DNA of 64,000 nucleotides from Saprospirales bacterium (GTDB taxonomy: Bacteria > Bacteroidota > Bacteroidia > Chitinophagales > Saprospiraceae). Under the pieces are notes generated by a model. The model was not told where the DNA came from. It did no database searches and saw only the letters and a program-made list of their open reading frames with translations. A program made the position numbers and the translations under genes. Below, piece after piece: positions 26,177 to 35,386 of the stretch (its first letter is position 1; the number at the start of each line of letters is the position of its first letter). The stretch covers positions 31,422 to 95,421 of the forward strand of contig RECS01000105.1 in the NCBI GenBank assembly GCA_007693915.1, read 5' to 3'.

Positions 26177-26494
26177 TTAATCTTCCTCACTAATTTCCTG
26201 AAGAGATTGAAATAGTTCTCGGTAGGCGTGATTGTCTTGAAGCTTTTGGGCAACCAAGAGCCCAGCCCGGTAAATTTGAATAGCATTTTCTCTTTTGTTT
26301 AATTTTTCCAAAACTCCTCCGTAATGATAGTAGGTACCCACATAATCAGGGTGTTTTTCCATGAGTTGATCGTACTTTTTCATAGCAGTTTGAAGTTGTC
26401 CCTTGTTCTCCAACTCCTTTGCAATGGCATATAGAATAAAAGGATCGTTGGGGGATTCTTTTAGTAAATTTTCAAGTTGCTCAAGTCTGTCCAT
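26177..26494 (-). CDS. Small tetratricopeptide-repeat protein
   Basis: 105 residues made of two to three TPR units (PFILYAIAKELENKGQLQTAMKKYDQLMEKHPDYVGTYYHYG and the following unit). There is no signal peptide and no enzyme motif. It is probably a cytosolic protein-protein interaction module with unknown partner. It is convergent with prmC and divergent from etfB. Confidence 0.8.
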   Translation of the reverse strand: MDRLEQLENLLKESPNDPFILYAIAKELENKGQLQTAMKKYDQLMEKHPDYVGTYYHYGGVLEKLNKRENAIQIYRAGLLVAQKLQDNHAYRELFQSLQEISEED

Positions 26495-26589
26495 TATATA
26501 GCTTGTTTTTCCATAGTTTAAAATTGAATTCGGAAGATAAAGTTATTCAACTTAGCACCAAAAAGACAGATAAATTGAAACAATACCGA

Positions 26590-26597
26590 TATATTTG
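26590..26597 (+). promoter_or_regulatory. -7 element of the etfBA operon
   Basis: TATATTTG, a perfect TAnnTTTG, 33 bases before the etfB ATG. No well-spaced -33 TTG. Confidence 0.55.
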
Positions 26598-26630
26598 CAT
26601 TGCAATTATATAAAAAAAATTTGATCTAAA

Positions 26631-27371
26631 ATGAATATACTTGTTTGTGTTAGTAAAACGCCTGACACTACTGCAAAGGTAGATTTTATCGGTGATGCTA
26701 AAAAGTACAATGAGGAAGGGAAACAGTTCATCATGAATCCTTACGATGAATGGTATGCGTTGGTAAGAGCAATGGAGTTAAAAGAAAGCAACGGCGGTGA
26801 AGTAACTATTATCAACGTTGGTCCTGCTTCAAACGATCCCATTCTAAGAAAGGGGCTTGCTATCGGTGCGGATAAAGCTATTCGCGTAGATGCTGAAGAT
26901 ACGGATGCTTTTTTTGTTGCTTCCCAAATTGCTGCTTATGCAGTTGATAACGGTTTTGATTTGATTTTTTGCGGAAAAGAAACCATCGATTACAATGGAA
27001 GTTTAGTTGGAAGCATGGTCGCTGAATTATTAAATCAACCTTTTATTTCCTATGCAAGTAAGATGGAGTATACAGATGGCACAGCAATAGTGAACAGGGA
27101 CATAGAGGGAGGAATAGAGGTACTAAAACTAAAGACCCCATTTGTACTTAGTGCTGCGAAAGGACTTGCTGAGCAGAGAATTCCCAATATGCGTGGAATC
27201 ATGATGGCAAAAAGAAAACCATTGGATGTGATTCCTGCCGTTGATGCAGGTAGTGGTCTGAGTATTGAAAAATTTGAATTACCGGCTGATAAGGGGTCTG
27301 TAAAAATGGTAGATCCGAATGATATGGATGAGTTAGTTAGGTTACTACACGAAGAGGCTAAAATTATTTAA
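26631..27371 (+). CDS. etfB: Electron transfer flavoprotein, beta subunit
   Basis: 246 residues. The ETF-beta pattern is complete: N-terminal KTPDTTAK, NPYDEWYALVRAMEL, GADKAIRV, and FCGKETIDYNGSLVGSMVAELL (the AMP-binding region). It forms a heterodimer with EtfA and carries electrons from acyl-CoA and related dehydrogenases to the quinone pool. It is the first gene of the etfB-etfA pair (18-base gap) under a clear -7 element. Confidence 0.95.
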   Translation: MNILVCVSKTPDTTAKVDFIGDAKKYNEEGKQFIMNPYDEWYALVRAMELKESNGGEVTIINVGPASNDPILRKGLAIGADKAIRVDAEDTDAFFVASQIAAYAVDNGFDLIFCGKETIDYNGSLVGSMVAELLNQPFISYASKMEYTDGTAIVNRDIEGGIEVLKLKTPFVLSAAKGLAEQRIPNMRGIMMAKRKPLDVIPAVDAGSGLSIEKFELPADKGSVKMVDPNDMDELVRLLHEEAKII

Positions 27372-27389
27372 AAGAAAAAAAGATAAATT

Positions 27390-28349
27390 ATGATATTGGT
27401 TTTTGCAGAAACTAAAGATGGAAAACTAAAGAAAAACGCTTTTGAACTTTCTTCATTAGCATCTAAAATAGCAGCTGAGTTGTCCACTCAAGCTGTAGCA
27501 GTTGTAGTAGGTGCATGTGATCAGCCACAAGAGATCGGTAAATACGGTATTTCAAAGGTTTTTCACTATGATAACAGCAGTTTGAATGATTTTGATGATT
27601 ATGCTTATCGCGATGTCATAATCGGTTTGGCTGAAGAAATTGGAGCGCACTTAATATTGCTTTCTCATACAGCCATAGGGAAAGCCCTTTGTGGTCGACT
27701 TTCTGTTAGATACAAGGCAGATTGCATCAGTGCAATAAACGGACTTAGCGTTGAAAGTGGGCAAATTAAGTACATCAAGCCGGTTTTCAGTGGTAAAGCT
27801 TTTGCCCATTATTCATCCTCGGCTGAGCGGGTAGTAGCATCTCTTATTCCGAATTCTGTTTCATTTAGTGCTGGCGAGGGTAATGCAGAAGTGGAGAACA
27901 GATCAGATGCTGTTGAGCGTTCAGCTGTTGAAATTATCAAACGAGATGTGATAAGTGGTACGGTTCCATTACCTGAAGCAGAATTAGTGGTATCTGCGGG
28001 AAGGGGCATGAAAGGTCCTGAAAATTGGGGAATTGTTGATGAACTAGCGGATATATTGGGTGCGACAACAGCTTGTAGCCGCCCCGTATCTGATACCGGG
28101 TGGAGGCCTCATCACGAGCACGTAGGACAAACCGGTATTGCGATCAGACCTAATTTGTACATTGCTATAGGTATCAGTGGTGCTATACAGCATTTAGCAG
28201 GGGTCAATAATTCGAAGGTGATTGTCGTTATTAATAAGGACGCAGAAGCTCCTTTCTTCAAAGCTGCGGATTATGGAGTTTGTGGAGATTTGTTCGAAGT
28301 GGTTCCAAAATTAACTGAAGCCTTTAAACGTTTCAAAGCTGAGAATTGA
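27390..28349 (+). CDS. etfA: Electron transfer flavoprotein, alpha subunit
   Basis: 319 residues. The C-terminal FAD-binding domain is plain: VSAGRGMKGPENW, SRPVSDTGWRPHHEHVGQTG, YIAIGISGAIQHLAG, and NKDAEAPFFKAADYG. The N-terminal half contains the ETF-alpha subunit core. It binds FAD and pairs with EtfB. The next gene starts only 27 bases later, so the bifunctional nuclease may be on the same mRNA. Confidence 0.95.
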   Translation: MILVFAETKDGKLKKNAFELSSLASKIAAELSTQAVAVVVGACDQPQEIGKYGISKVFHYDNSSLNDFDDYAYRDVIIGLAEEIGAHLILLSHTAIGKALCGRLSVRYKADCISAINGLSVESGQIKYIKPVFSGKAFAHYSSSAERVVASLIPNSVSFSAGEGNAEVENRSDAVERSAVEIIKRDVISGTVPLPEAELVVSAGRGMKGPENWGIVDELADILGATTACSRPVSDTGWRPHHEHVGQTGIAIRPNLYIAIGISGAIQHLAGVNNSKVIVVINKDAEAPFFKAADYGVCGDLFEVVPKLTEAFKRFKAEN

Positions 28350-28376
28350 TTGCCTAAGGGCTGAAAAAGAAACTTT

Positions 28377-28979
28377 ATGAGTAAAATTGAATTGGAGATA
28401 GTTGCATTGTCACATAGCTTGAGTCAGTCTCATAACTATGCTGTAGTACTGGGAGAGAGGGACGGGAATCGCAGATTGCCAATTGTGATTGGTTCTTTTG
28501 AAGCTCAGGCAATAGCTGTAGCGATGGAGCGAATGACGCCCAATCGACCACTTACTCATGATTTATTTAAAAATACCCTTGATACATTTGATATTGTGCT
28601 GAAGGAGGTTATCATCAATAAGTTGTATGACGGAATATTTTATGCCAGATTAGTTTGCGATAAAAAAGGTGAGATTTATGAAATCGATGCCCGTACCTCC
28701 GACTCTTTGGCTATGGCGGTAAGATACAATTGTCCGATCTACACCTATGATTTTATTCTTGATGCCGCTGGTATTTCTTATGATGAAGCACAAGGAGATG
28801 AAACAGAACAGGATGCTGGTTTTCAACCCAAATCAGGAAAGTCCAAGCCTTCTAATATGGCAGCTATGTCAACTCAGCGTTTAAAGGAAGTTCTTGATCA
28901 GTCCTTGAAAGAAGAAGATTACGAAAAGGCGGCAGAAATACGTGATGAGTTGAATAAAAGGAAGTCGGCAGGTTCTTAA
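28377..28979 (+). CDS. Bifunctional nuclease family protein (DUF151 plus UVR domain)
   Basis: 200 residues. Residues 1-135 are the DUF151 / bifunctional nuclease domain (RRLPIVIGSFEAQAIA, RPLTHDLFKNTLDTF, ARTSDSLAMAVRYNCPIY). After a low-complexity linker, residues ~165-198 form a UVR motif (LKEVLDQSLKEEDYEKAAEIRDEL) like the UvrB/UvrC contact element. Family members have been reported with DNase and RNase activity. The cellular role in this phylum is not settled. It is cotranscribed with etfBA by position, and the MITE-like copy B lies 21 bases after its stop. Confidence 0.9.
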   Translation: MSKIELEIVALSHSLSQSHNYAVVLGERDGNRRLPIVIGSFEAQAIAVAMERMTPNRPLTHDLFKNTLDTFDIVLKEVIINKLYDGIFYARLVCDKKGEIYEIDARTSDSLAMAVRYNCPIYTYDFILDAAGISYDEAQGDETEQDAGFQPKSGKSKPSNMAAMSTQRLKEVLDQSLKEEDYEKAAEIRDELNKRKSAGS

Positions 28980-29000
28980 ATAAAGTCTCCTAATTTTTGA

Positions 29001-29176
29001 CCTGGATTATTCATCAGATTTCGCTACGAAAAGCAAAAATGTCAATAAAATTGGGAAGCGCAGAAGTTTTTTATCTGAAGGAATTGTAGCCCAATTTTGA
29101 GGATAACAAATTTCGAGCATTTTCAAGTATAGCCGACATTTTGTCTTTGCAGTAGAAATTTTATGAATAAATTAGG
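29001..29176 (-). mobile_element. MITE-like element, copy B (inverted relative to copy A)
   Basis: 176 bp whose reverse complement follows copy A closely throughout, for example AAATTTCTACTGCAAAG, GAAAATGCTCGAAATTT, CTCAAAATTGGGCTACAATTCC (split here for brevity) and the GCAAAAATGTCAAT end. Ends are CCTGGATTATTCAT and ATGAATAAATTAGG, more decayed than in copy A. No flanking direct repeat remains. No ORF. Like copy A it lies in a convergent gap, between the bifunctional nuclease and tlpA-like genes. The rest of that gap (29177-29314) shows no gene. Confidence 0.78.
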
Positions 29177-29314
29177 TAAAGAACCTAATTTAGTTGATTG
29201 TTCAGCAGAGTGCATTGAATATTTAACGGGTTTAGTTAGCACAACAGTTCAAGACCATTGCTAAAAAATTTTATCCCGACAGTTGATTTGGAGAAAGATT
29301 TAAAAGGGTAATGA

Positions 29315-29812
29315 TTACTTTAAAATCTCTCTTATCTTCTCCTCTAATTCATATTCATCTCCAGGGACATATCCGGTATGCGAATAAACAATATTTCCTT
29401 TTTGATCAATTAAAAAGCTTTGTGGTATGGTTTGAAAATTCAGCGCATTTTTAAGGTCCTGATTGGTATCGGTATAGATAATAAATGGCCACCCGTTTTG
29501 TTGTACCATAGGTCTGACCCTTGATACAGCTCGTGAATCATCAATAGAAATGGCTACTATCTCAAGATCAAATTCCTCCTTCCAGTCCTCGTAAATATCA
29601 GTCAGTGCATCGAGTTCTCTCCGGCATGGTACACACCAGGTAGCCCAGAAAGTCATAAAAGTTATCTTGCCGTTTTCGGCGTGTTCAGTGATGTTTACAG
29701 ATTGACCTTCAAGGGTTCTGACCTGTATTTCCGGCAATGTTCTTTGCCCGAATAATAATGAAGTGGAGAGCAATAAGAAAAAGATAATCAAAGAAGAATA
29801 AAGAAGTTTCAT
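29315..29812 (-). CDS. Exported TlpA-like thiol-disulfide protein
   Basis: 165 residues. A signal peptide (MKLLYSSLIIFFLLL...FGQ) is followed by a TlpA/ResA-type thioredoxin domain with the redox pair Cys60 and Cys63 in TFWATWCVPCR. The partner cis-proline lies in FQTIPQSFLID. It is expected in the periplasm, reducing or isomerising disulfides, possibly of exported or cytochrome substrates. It is divergent from the DUF6029 and Omp28 genes. A link to the CxxC-containing Omp28 protein next door is plausible but inferred. Confidence 0.9.
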   Translation of the reverse strand: MKLLYSSLIIFFLLLSTSLLFGQRTLPEIQVRTLEGQSVNITEHAENGKITFMTFWATWCVPCRRELDALTDIYEDWKEEFDLEIVAISIDDSRAVSRVRPMVQQNGWPFIIYTDTNQDLKNALNFQTIPQSFLIDQKGNIVYSHTGYVPGDEYELEEKIREILK

Positions 29813-29959
29813 CGATACAATTTTTATTTAAAAATTTAAAAACGTAAAGCTAAATAACTTACTAGACTTAATCTTTATTTTAAAAAAACTTTTCCTGACA
29901 TTAATATACAAAGGTCATTTTTTTATCTTCACCCTTTGAAATAATTAAAGTTACTGTAG

Positions 29960-31600
29960 ATGAAAAGTCTGAAAATTTTATTTTTAATTCTTTTTAGTAG
30001 TTTTTCTGTAATCCAAATAACTGATGCTCAGTCTGATGGAGGTCGCCTTTTTGGTAATCTTGAAATGAATGCCAATTTTTATATGAGGGATTCAGCGATT
30101 GGTGCTGATAATACTCCTCAGTATGACAATCAACTTTTTGGGGTAGATGCGTGGCTTACATTAAATTACTCTAATTGGGGCTTCGATTTTGGATTGCGAT
30201 TTGATATGTTTCACAATTCAGCATTGCTCAATCCTACCGGCTCTTATAATGACCAAGGTATAGGTAGGTGGTATATTCACAGGAGAATTGACGATTTAAG
30301 CATTACTGCGGGCTATATCTATGATCAGATTGGATCCGGAGTGATATTCAGAGCTTATGAAGAGCGACCTTTGCTAATTGATAACGCACTATTTGGTGTG
30401 CGCCTAGCTTATAATTTAACACCAGATTGGACAGTAAGGGCTTTTACCGGTCGACAAAAAAGGCAATTTGATACTTATGGATCTGTGATCCGAGGATTAG
30501 CCATAGATGGTTTTTATCAAACAAGTAGTGAGCGTCCCATATCTTTTGCTCCCGGATTTGGTGTAGTCGCGCGAACACTGGATAACAATACAGTGGACAG
30601 ATTGGTAAATACACTTCGATTTTACACACCAATGGATAGGGAAGGAATTGATATTACGTACAATACTTATGCATTTAGTTTGTATAACATGCTTACTGCA
30701 GGCCCTATTAGTTGGTATGTGGAAGCAGCATACAAAACCCCTGAATTAATATTTGATCCGTTTGCTTTGAGGGAAGATGGATTAGGCGGTATGACGCAAG
30801 GAAAACTGGTACAGGAGTCTGGAACCGTATTTTACTCGACTCTATCTTACTCTGCTTCAGGTTGGGGCATAACATTGGAAGGAAAACGAACTGAATATTT
30901 CTCTTTCAGGACGGATCCTCAATTAGAGTTAAATTTTGGTCAGATCAATTTTTTACCTCCAATGAGTCGTCAAAATACATATCGTTTGACTACTCGTTAT
31001 GTTCCTGCAACTCAGGAATTAGGCGAATTGGCTTTGCAGGCTGATGTTCGATATTCACCAAATAGGACATGGGGTTTTGTTGGGAATTTTGCTAACATTA
31101 CCGACCTGGATGGCAATGATCTTTACCGGGAGTACTTATTGGAAGTAAGGTATCGATATCAGAGGAAATGGACTTTAACAGGTGGCGTTCAAAGGCAGGA
31201 ATACAATCAGGATCGCTTTGAAGGGAAACCACAGGCTCCTATTGTAGAAACATTGACCCCTTTTGTTGAATTCCTATACAGAATTGATAGAAGACGTTCT
31301 TTAAAGTTAGAAGCACAATATATGGATACTCAACAGGACTTCGGTAGTTGGTTGTTTCTTGGTGCTGAATATAGCATAGCTCCACGTTGGATATTTTCCG
31401 GATCCCTCATGTACAATTCTGATCCTGTATTAACTGATGAAATTTTATACCCAACGTTATCGGTGGTTTATAATACAGGAGCAAATAGATTTTCGCTTAG
31501 TTACGTTAAGCAAGTTGAAGGTGTTGTTTGTACTGGAGGTATTTGCCGGTTAGAGCCTGCCTTTAGCGGGGTTAAATTCACCTTAAACTCAAATTTCTAA
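29960..31600 (+). CDS. DUF6029 family outer-membrane protein
   Basis: 546 residues. The signal peptide ends at DAQS. The rest is a chain of amphipathic strands rich in Tyr, Asn and Gly (GRLFGNLEMNANFYMRDS, LTLNYSNWGFDFGLRFDM, ALQADVRYSPNRTWGFVG), typical of a large beta-barrel. The pattern matches the DUF6029 family of Bacteroidota, usually encoded with TlpA-like and Omp28-like proteins as here. Function is not known. It is followed after 16 bases by the Omp28 gene, so they form one operon. Confidence 0.8.
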   Translation: MKSLKILFLILFSSFSVIQITDAQSDGGRLFGNLEMNANFYMRDSAIGADNTPQYDNQLFGVDAWLTLNYSNWGFDFGLRFDMFHNSALLNPTGSYNDQGIGRWYIHRRIDDLSITAGYIYDQIGSGVIFRAYEERPLLIDNALFGVRLAYNLTPDWTVRAFTGRQKRQFDTYGSVIRGLAIDGFYQTSSERPISFAPGFGVVARTLDNNTVDRLVNTLRFYTPMDREGIDITYNTYAFSLYNMLTAGPISWYVEAAYKTPELIFDPFALREDGLGGMTQGKLVQESGTVFYSTLSYSASGWGITLEGKRTEYFSFRTDPQLELNFGQINFLPPMSRQNTYRLTTRYVPATQELGELALQADVRYSPNRTWGFVGNFANITDLDGNDLYREYLLEVRYRYQRKWTLTGGVQRQEYNQDRFEGKPQAPIVETLTPFVEFLYRIDRRRSLKLEAQYMDTQQDFGSWLFLGAEYSIAPRWIFSGSLMYNSDPVLTDEILYPTLSVVYNTGANRFSLSYVKQVEGVVCTGGICRLEPAFSGVKFTLNSNF

Positions 31601-31616
31601 AACCAAAAATTTTGAT

Positions 31617-32468
31617 ATGAAGCATTATCTTAATCTTGTTTATTTTGCTTTTTTTACCTCTGTTTTGATTCTTTTTTCTGCCTGCGATGAAAAAGAAGTA
31701 CTAATTCCGGATTTCGTCCTTCCGGATTCTGATAGGGTGGTGGTCATTGAAGAGTTAACGGGTGTTAGATGTCCCAATTGTCCTGGAGGTAGCAGAGAAT
31801 TGAAAAGAATACAAGAACAATTTGGTGACAATGTAGCTATTGTAGGTATCCATTCAAACATTCTTGCCAATCCATTTCCGAATAGTAAATATGACTTTAG
31901 AGCACCATTTAATGATCAAATACAGGATTATCTAGGTTTGCCAATTGGGAAACCTTCTGCATATATTAATAGACGTTTTTTTTCGAACGAAAATAACAGA
32001 GCAATTCCAACGGTGGGTAGTTGGGCAGGATACGTTGCCCAGGAACTTGAATCTTTTGCCACCCTAGAGATTGATGCATCACATAATTTTAATCCCGAGT
32101 CAAGGGAGTTGGATATCTCCCTTATTATCAATGCTAAATCTTTACTGGAGGGCAGATATCAACTCACCGTCTATCTGACAGAATCAGGTATAATTGATCC
32201 GCAATTAGATCAAACAGTGGGAGTCATTGAAGAATACGTACATAATTTTGTGCTCAGGGAAGTGCTCACCAATGTAACAGGTGATGTATTGCCCGATGTG
32301 CTGAATCCCGACCAACCAATAAACAGGGCGTTTAACTTTACCATCCCGGAGGAAGATGGTTGGTGGAATGTTTCCAACATGAATGCCATTGCATTTGTCA
32401 CCTCATATGATGTGGAAAATCCTGATATAAGGGAGATTATCCAGGCAGTTCAATTTAGTTTGTTGTAA
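31617..32468 (+). CDS. Omp28-related lipoprotein with thioredoxin-like CxxC
   Basis: 283 residues. A lipoprotein signal with Cys in FSACDEKE (about residue 23) is followed by a domain starting VVIEELTGVRCPNCPGG, with Cys52 and Cys55. This is the Omp28 family signature, a thioredoxin-fold N-terminus, followed by a beta-rich C-terminus. The protein should be anchored in the outer membrane or periplasm. It forms an operon with DUF6029, and the TlpA-like gene is divergent upstream, suggesting a shared redox or secretion task. The biochemical role is unproven. Confidence 0.85.
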   Translation: MKHYLNLVYFAFFTSVLILFSACDEKEVLIPDFVLPDSDRVVVIEELTGVRCPNCPGGSRELKRIQEQFGDNVAIVGIHSNILANPFPNSKYDFRAPFNDQIQDYLGLPIGKPSAYINRRFFSNENNRAIPTVGSWAGYVAQELESFATLEIDASHNFNPESRELDISLIINAKSLLEGRYQLTVYLTESGIIDPQLDQTVGVIEEYVHNFVLREVLTNVTGDVLPDVLNPDQPINRAFNFTIPEEDGWWNVSNMNAIAFVTSYDVENPDIREIIQAVQFSLL

Positions 32469-32574
32469 GAAATATATTGAATATTTTTATTACTACCATA
32501 CTGGTTGTGTGCCTTTTTGATGTGATCGTTTTTTCATTTTGTTCCTTCTAAGTCTTCTTTGAAGGTCATTTTAT

Positions 32575-32582
32575 TATCTTTG
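32575..32582 (+). promoter_or_regulatory. -7 element of pheT
   Basis: TATCTTTG, a perfect TAnnTTTG, 26 bases before the pheT ATG. Confidence 0.55.
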
Positions 32583-32608
32583 CATTTTTGATTATTTAGC
32601 TAAAAAAT

Positions 32609-35032
32609 ATGAATATATCCTATAATTGGCTCCACCAATATATCAACTCTTATCAATCTGTTGAAGAACTTTCTGAAATTCTTACTGCTATAGGTTTAGA
32701 AGTAGAGGGAGTTAGTGTTTTTGAGACCATTCCAGGTTCTTTGAAAGGCTTGGTAGTGGGAGAGGTGCTTGAATGTAGTAGTCATCCCAATGCAGATAAA
32801 CTTTCATTGACAAAAGTAGATATCGGGGCGGATGAATACTTACAAATTGTTTGTGGTGCACCTAATGTAGCAGCGGGTCAAAAGGTTGTGGTTGCAACTG
32901 TAGGAACTACAATCCATCCTTTGGATGGTGAACCTTTTACTATTGGAAAAGCCAAAATAAGGGGAGTCTTATCACGCGGTATGATTTGTGCTGAAGATGA
33001 GATTGGCTTGGGGCAAAGCCACGATGGAATAATGGTTTTAGATCCTGATACCAAGGTTGGCACCCAAGTAGCGGATTTGTTTGACATCTCCATAGATCAC
33101 ATTTACGACATTGGATTAACCCCTAACAGATCAGATGCCACTTCTCACATCGGAGTAGCGCGAGATGTTTTGGCTTATTTAAGAATTAACACAGCAGATA
33201 AGGCAAAAATTAACTTTCCTGATCTTTCCGGTTTTCAGCCTGGTCATTCCAATAATTTTAAGGTGGAGATTAAGGACATTTCTGCTTGTCCAAGGTATTC
33301 GGGGCTTGTGATTAAAGGTGTAAAAGTAGCACCGTCTCCGGAGTGGTTGCAAAATCGTCTTAGGTCTATAGGCCAACGCCCAATTAATAATGTTGTGGAT
33401 ATTACCAACTTTGTTCTTCAGGAAATGGGACAGCCGTTACATGCCTTTGATTTAGATAAAATCAAGGGTAATGGTATTATTGTTCAAAAAGCTAAAAACA
33501 ACACTGTTTTTAAGACTCTTGATGAGGTAGAAAGAAAGCTAGATGGTGAGGACTTGTTGATATGTGATGCTGAATTGAATCCACTTTGCCTTGCAGGTGT
33601 GTTTGGAGGATTTGGCAGTGGAGTTACTGAAACCACCACTGATGTTTTTTTAGAATCTGCACATTTTGAAGCTGTTTCAATTAGAAAAACTAGCACCAGA
33701 TATTTACTGAGAACAGATGCTGCAAAGATATTTGAAAAAGGTAGTGATCCTTCTGTTACCATTGATGCATTGAAAAGGGCAGCCCTTTTGATTGCAGAAT
33801 ATGCCGGTGGGTATATTGATAGCCAGATTTTAGATGTTTATCCCAAACCCATCGATAAAGCTGAAATTAAATTGAATTTTGACAAAGTGAGAAGTTTGAC
33901 AGGTGCTCCTCTAAGCAATGATCAAATAATTAATATTTTGCTTGCAATGGACATGGAGGTTGGTGAGCATAGAAACGGATCCGTAAATGTTAAAGTAACA
34001 ACCAATAAATCAGATATTAAAAGAGAAGCAGATTTGATAGAAGAAATTCTCAGGATATACGGTTTTGATAATGTTCCCTATAGTGACAGCATTCATATAC
34101 CCTTAATCAGTTCTAAATGGCCGGATAAACATACTTTGACCAACAAGGCAGCAGATTACCTCGCTGCATCCGGATATTCTCAAATGATGAATTTATCTCT
34201 AGCTAGATCAGATTGGTATCAAGGGAAAGAGGAGGAATTGGTTTTTATAGAAAACACATCTAATGAGAGTCTCAATATTATGCGTCCCGATATGATTGAG
34301 GCTGTACTTGAAACCCTTTCACACAATATCAACAGACGTCAAAAAGACCTTGCATTTTTTGAATTTGGAAGGACATATAATAAAAAGGAGGATAGTATAC
34401 TAGAAAATGAGACCCTCATTTTAGCTCTAACCGGTAAAATAAAATCTGGAAATTGGCTGGAAACTAATAAAACTGCCGACTTTTTTGATATAAAAAAGTC
34501 AGCCCTCAGTTTGTTGGAATTTATGGGAGTGGATTATAATCTGGTTGAAGAGATTGTGAATGATCATAAATGGGCCTATGGTATTGACATATCAAGAGGT
34601 AAATCCGTATTAATCAAAACAGGGATGGTTGCCACTGATTTATCGCGGCAATTTGATGTTGAGTCAGATGTTTTTGTGGCTGAGCTCAATTGGCCTGAAA
34701 TTGTAAAACTATCAGCAGAGGCAAAAACCATCAGTGATGTCGTAAATAAGTACCCTTCTGTAGAACGAGATTTAGCGTTAGTAATGCCAGATCATTTAAC
34801 CTATTCAGAAATAAGTAATTTAATAGCTCGATCATCTGGCAAATTACTGGATGCTATGCAGTTGTTTGATGTGTACAGGGATGATGAAAAAATAGGAAAA
34901 GGAAAAAAATCCTATGCCATCCGTCTTGTTTTTTCTGATCCTACAAAAACACTGACAGACAAAAATATAGATAAGGTCATCAAAAAGATTTTAGGTACGC
35001 TTAAGCACCAAATGAGTGTTGAGTTGAGATAA
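32609..35032 (+). CDS. pheT: Phenylalanyl-tRNA synthetase, beta subunit
   Basis: 807 residues, normal length. Order of domains: N-terminal B1 (MNISYNWLHQYI), an EMAP/tRNA-binding domain (about 40-150, PNADKLSLTKVDIG, CGAPNVAAGQ), B3/B4 editing region (RPINNVVDITNFV, GQPLHAFDLDKI), B5 DNA-binding-like domain (about 405-480), catalytic-like core (MNLSLAR, NIMRPDM, FFEFGRTY) and the C-terminal anticodon-binding FDX-ACB domain (YPSVERDLAL). It joins PheS to charge tRNA-Phe. pheS is not in the window, so the two subunit genes are unlinked here. Confidence 0.96.
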   Translation: MNISYNWLHQYINSYQSVEELSEILTAIGLEVEGVSVFETIPGSLKGLVVGEVLECSSHPNADKLSLTKVDIGADEYLQIVCGAPNVAAGQKVVVATVGTTIHPLDGEPFTIGKAKIRGVLSRGMICAEDEIGLGQSHDGIMVLDPDTKVGTQVADLFDISIDHIYDIGLTPNRSDATSHIGVARDVLAYLRINTADKAKINFPDLSGFQPGHSNNFKVEIKDISACPRYSGLVIKGVKVAPSPEWLQNRLRSIGQRPINNVVDITNFVLQEMGQPLHAFDLDKIKGNGIIVQKAKNNTVFKTLDEVERKLDGEDLLICDAELNPLCLAGVFGGFGSGVTETTTDVFLESAHFEAVSIRKTSTRYLLRTDAAKIFEKGSDPSVTIDALKRAALLIAEYAGGYIDSQILDVYPKPIDKAEIKLNFDKVRSLTGAPLSNDQIINILLAMDMEVGEHRNGSVNVKVTTNKSDIKREADLIEEILRIYGFDNVPYSDSIHIPLISSKWPDKHTLTNKAADYLAASGYSQMMNLSLARSDWYQGKEEELVFIENTSNESLNIMRPDMIEAVLETLSHNINRRQKDLAFFEFGRTYNKKEDSILENETLILALTGKIKSGNWLETNKTADFFDIKKSALSLLEFMGVDYNLVEEIVNDHKWAYGIDISRGKSVLIKTGMVATDLSRQFDVESDVFVAELNWPEIVKLSAEAKTISDVVNKYPSVERDLALVMPDHLTYSEISNLIARSSGKLLDAMQLFDVYRDDEKIGKGKKSYAIRLVFSDPTKTLTDKNIDKVIKKILGTLKHQMSVELR

Positions 35033-35046
35033 AAAACTTTAAAAAG

Positions 35047-35076
35047 TTGCTAGTTTTAAAAATAGTGTTATCTTTG
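35047..35076 (+). promoter_or_regulatory. Promoter of the initiator tRNA gene
   Basis: TTG (35047-35049), 19 bases, then TATCTTTG (35069-35076). This is a close match to the Bacteroidota consensus, about 30 bases before the tRNA. Confidence 0.7.
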
Positions 35077-35107
35077 CAGTCCGTTACTAATAACGGCACT
35101 TCTATAT

Positions 35108-35180
<73 letters not shown>

Positions 35181-35186
35181 CAAAGT

Positions 35187-35218
35187 AAAGCCCGGAATCA
35201 TTATTTCGGGCTTTTTTT
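35187..35218 (+). terminator. Terminator of the initiator tRNA gene
   Basis: AAAGCCCG and CGGGCTTT with extra pairs inside form a stem of about 11 bp, followed by TTTTTT. Confidence 0.85.
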
Positions 35219-35357
35219 ATACTTAATAAGGATTCGAGTCGCCGTTTTATTGCCTTGTAAATATAGCGGAAAATCAATTGAAAAATCTTCTTAAAATCAG
35301 CATTTAAAATATTACAACTTCATCTATTAATGACGCTTTAATATGAATTTTTTTTGC

Positions 35358-35365
35358 TATATTTG
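35358..35365 (+). promoter_or_regulatory. -7 element of gyrA
   Basis: TATATTTG, a perfect TAnnTTTG, 21 bases before the gyrA ATG. Confidence 0.55.
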
Positions 35366-35386
35366 CGCCTTAAATTTAAATAAAAT

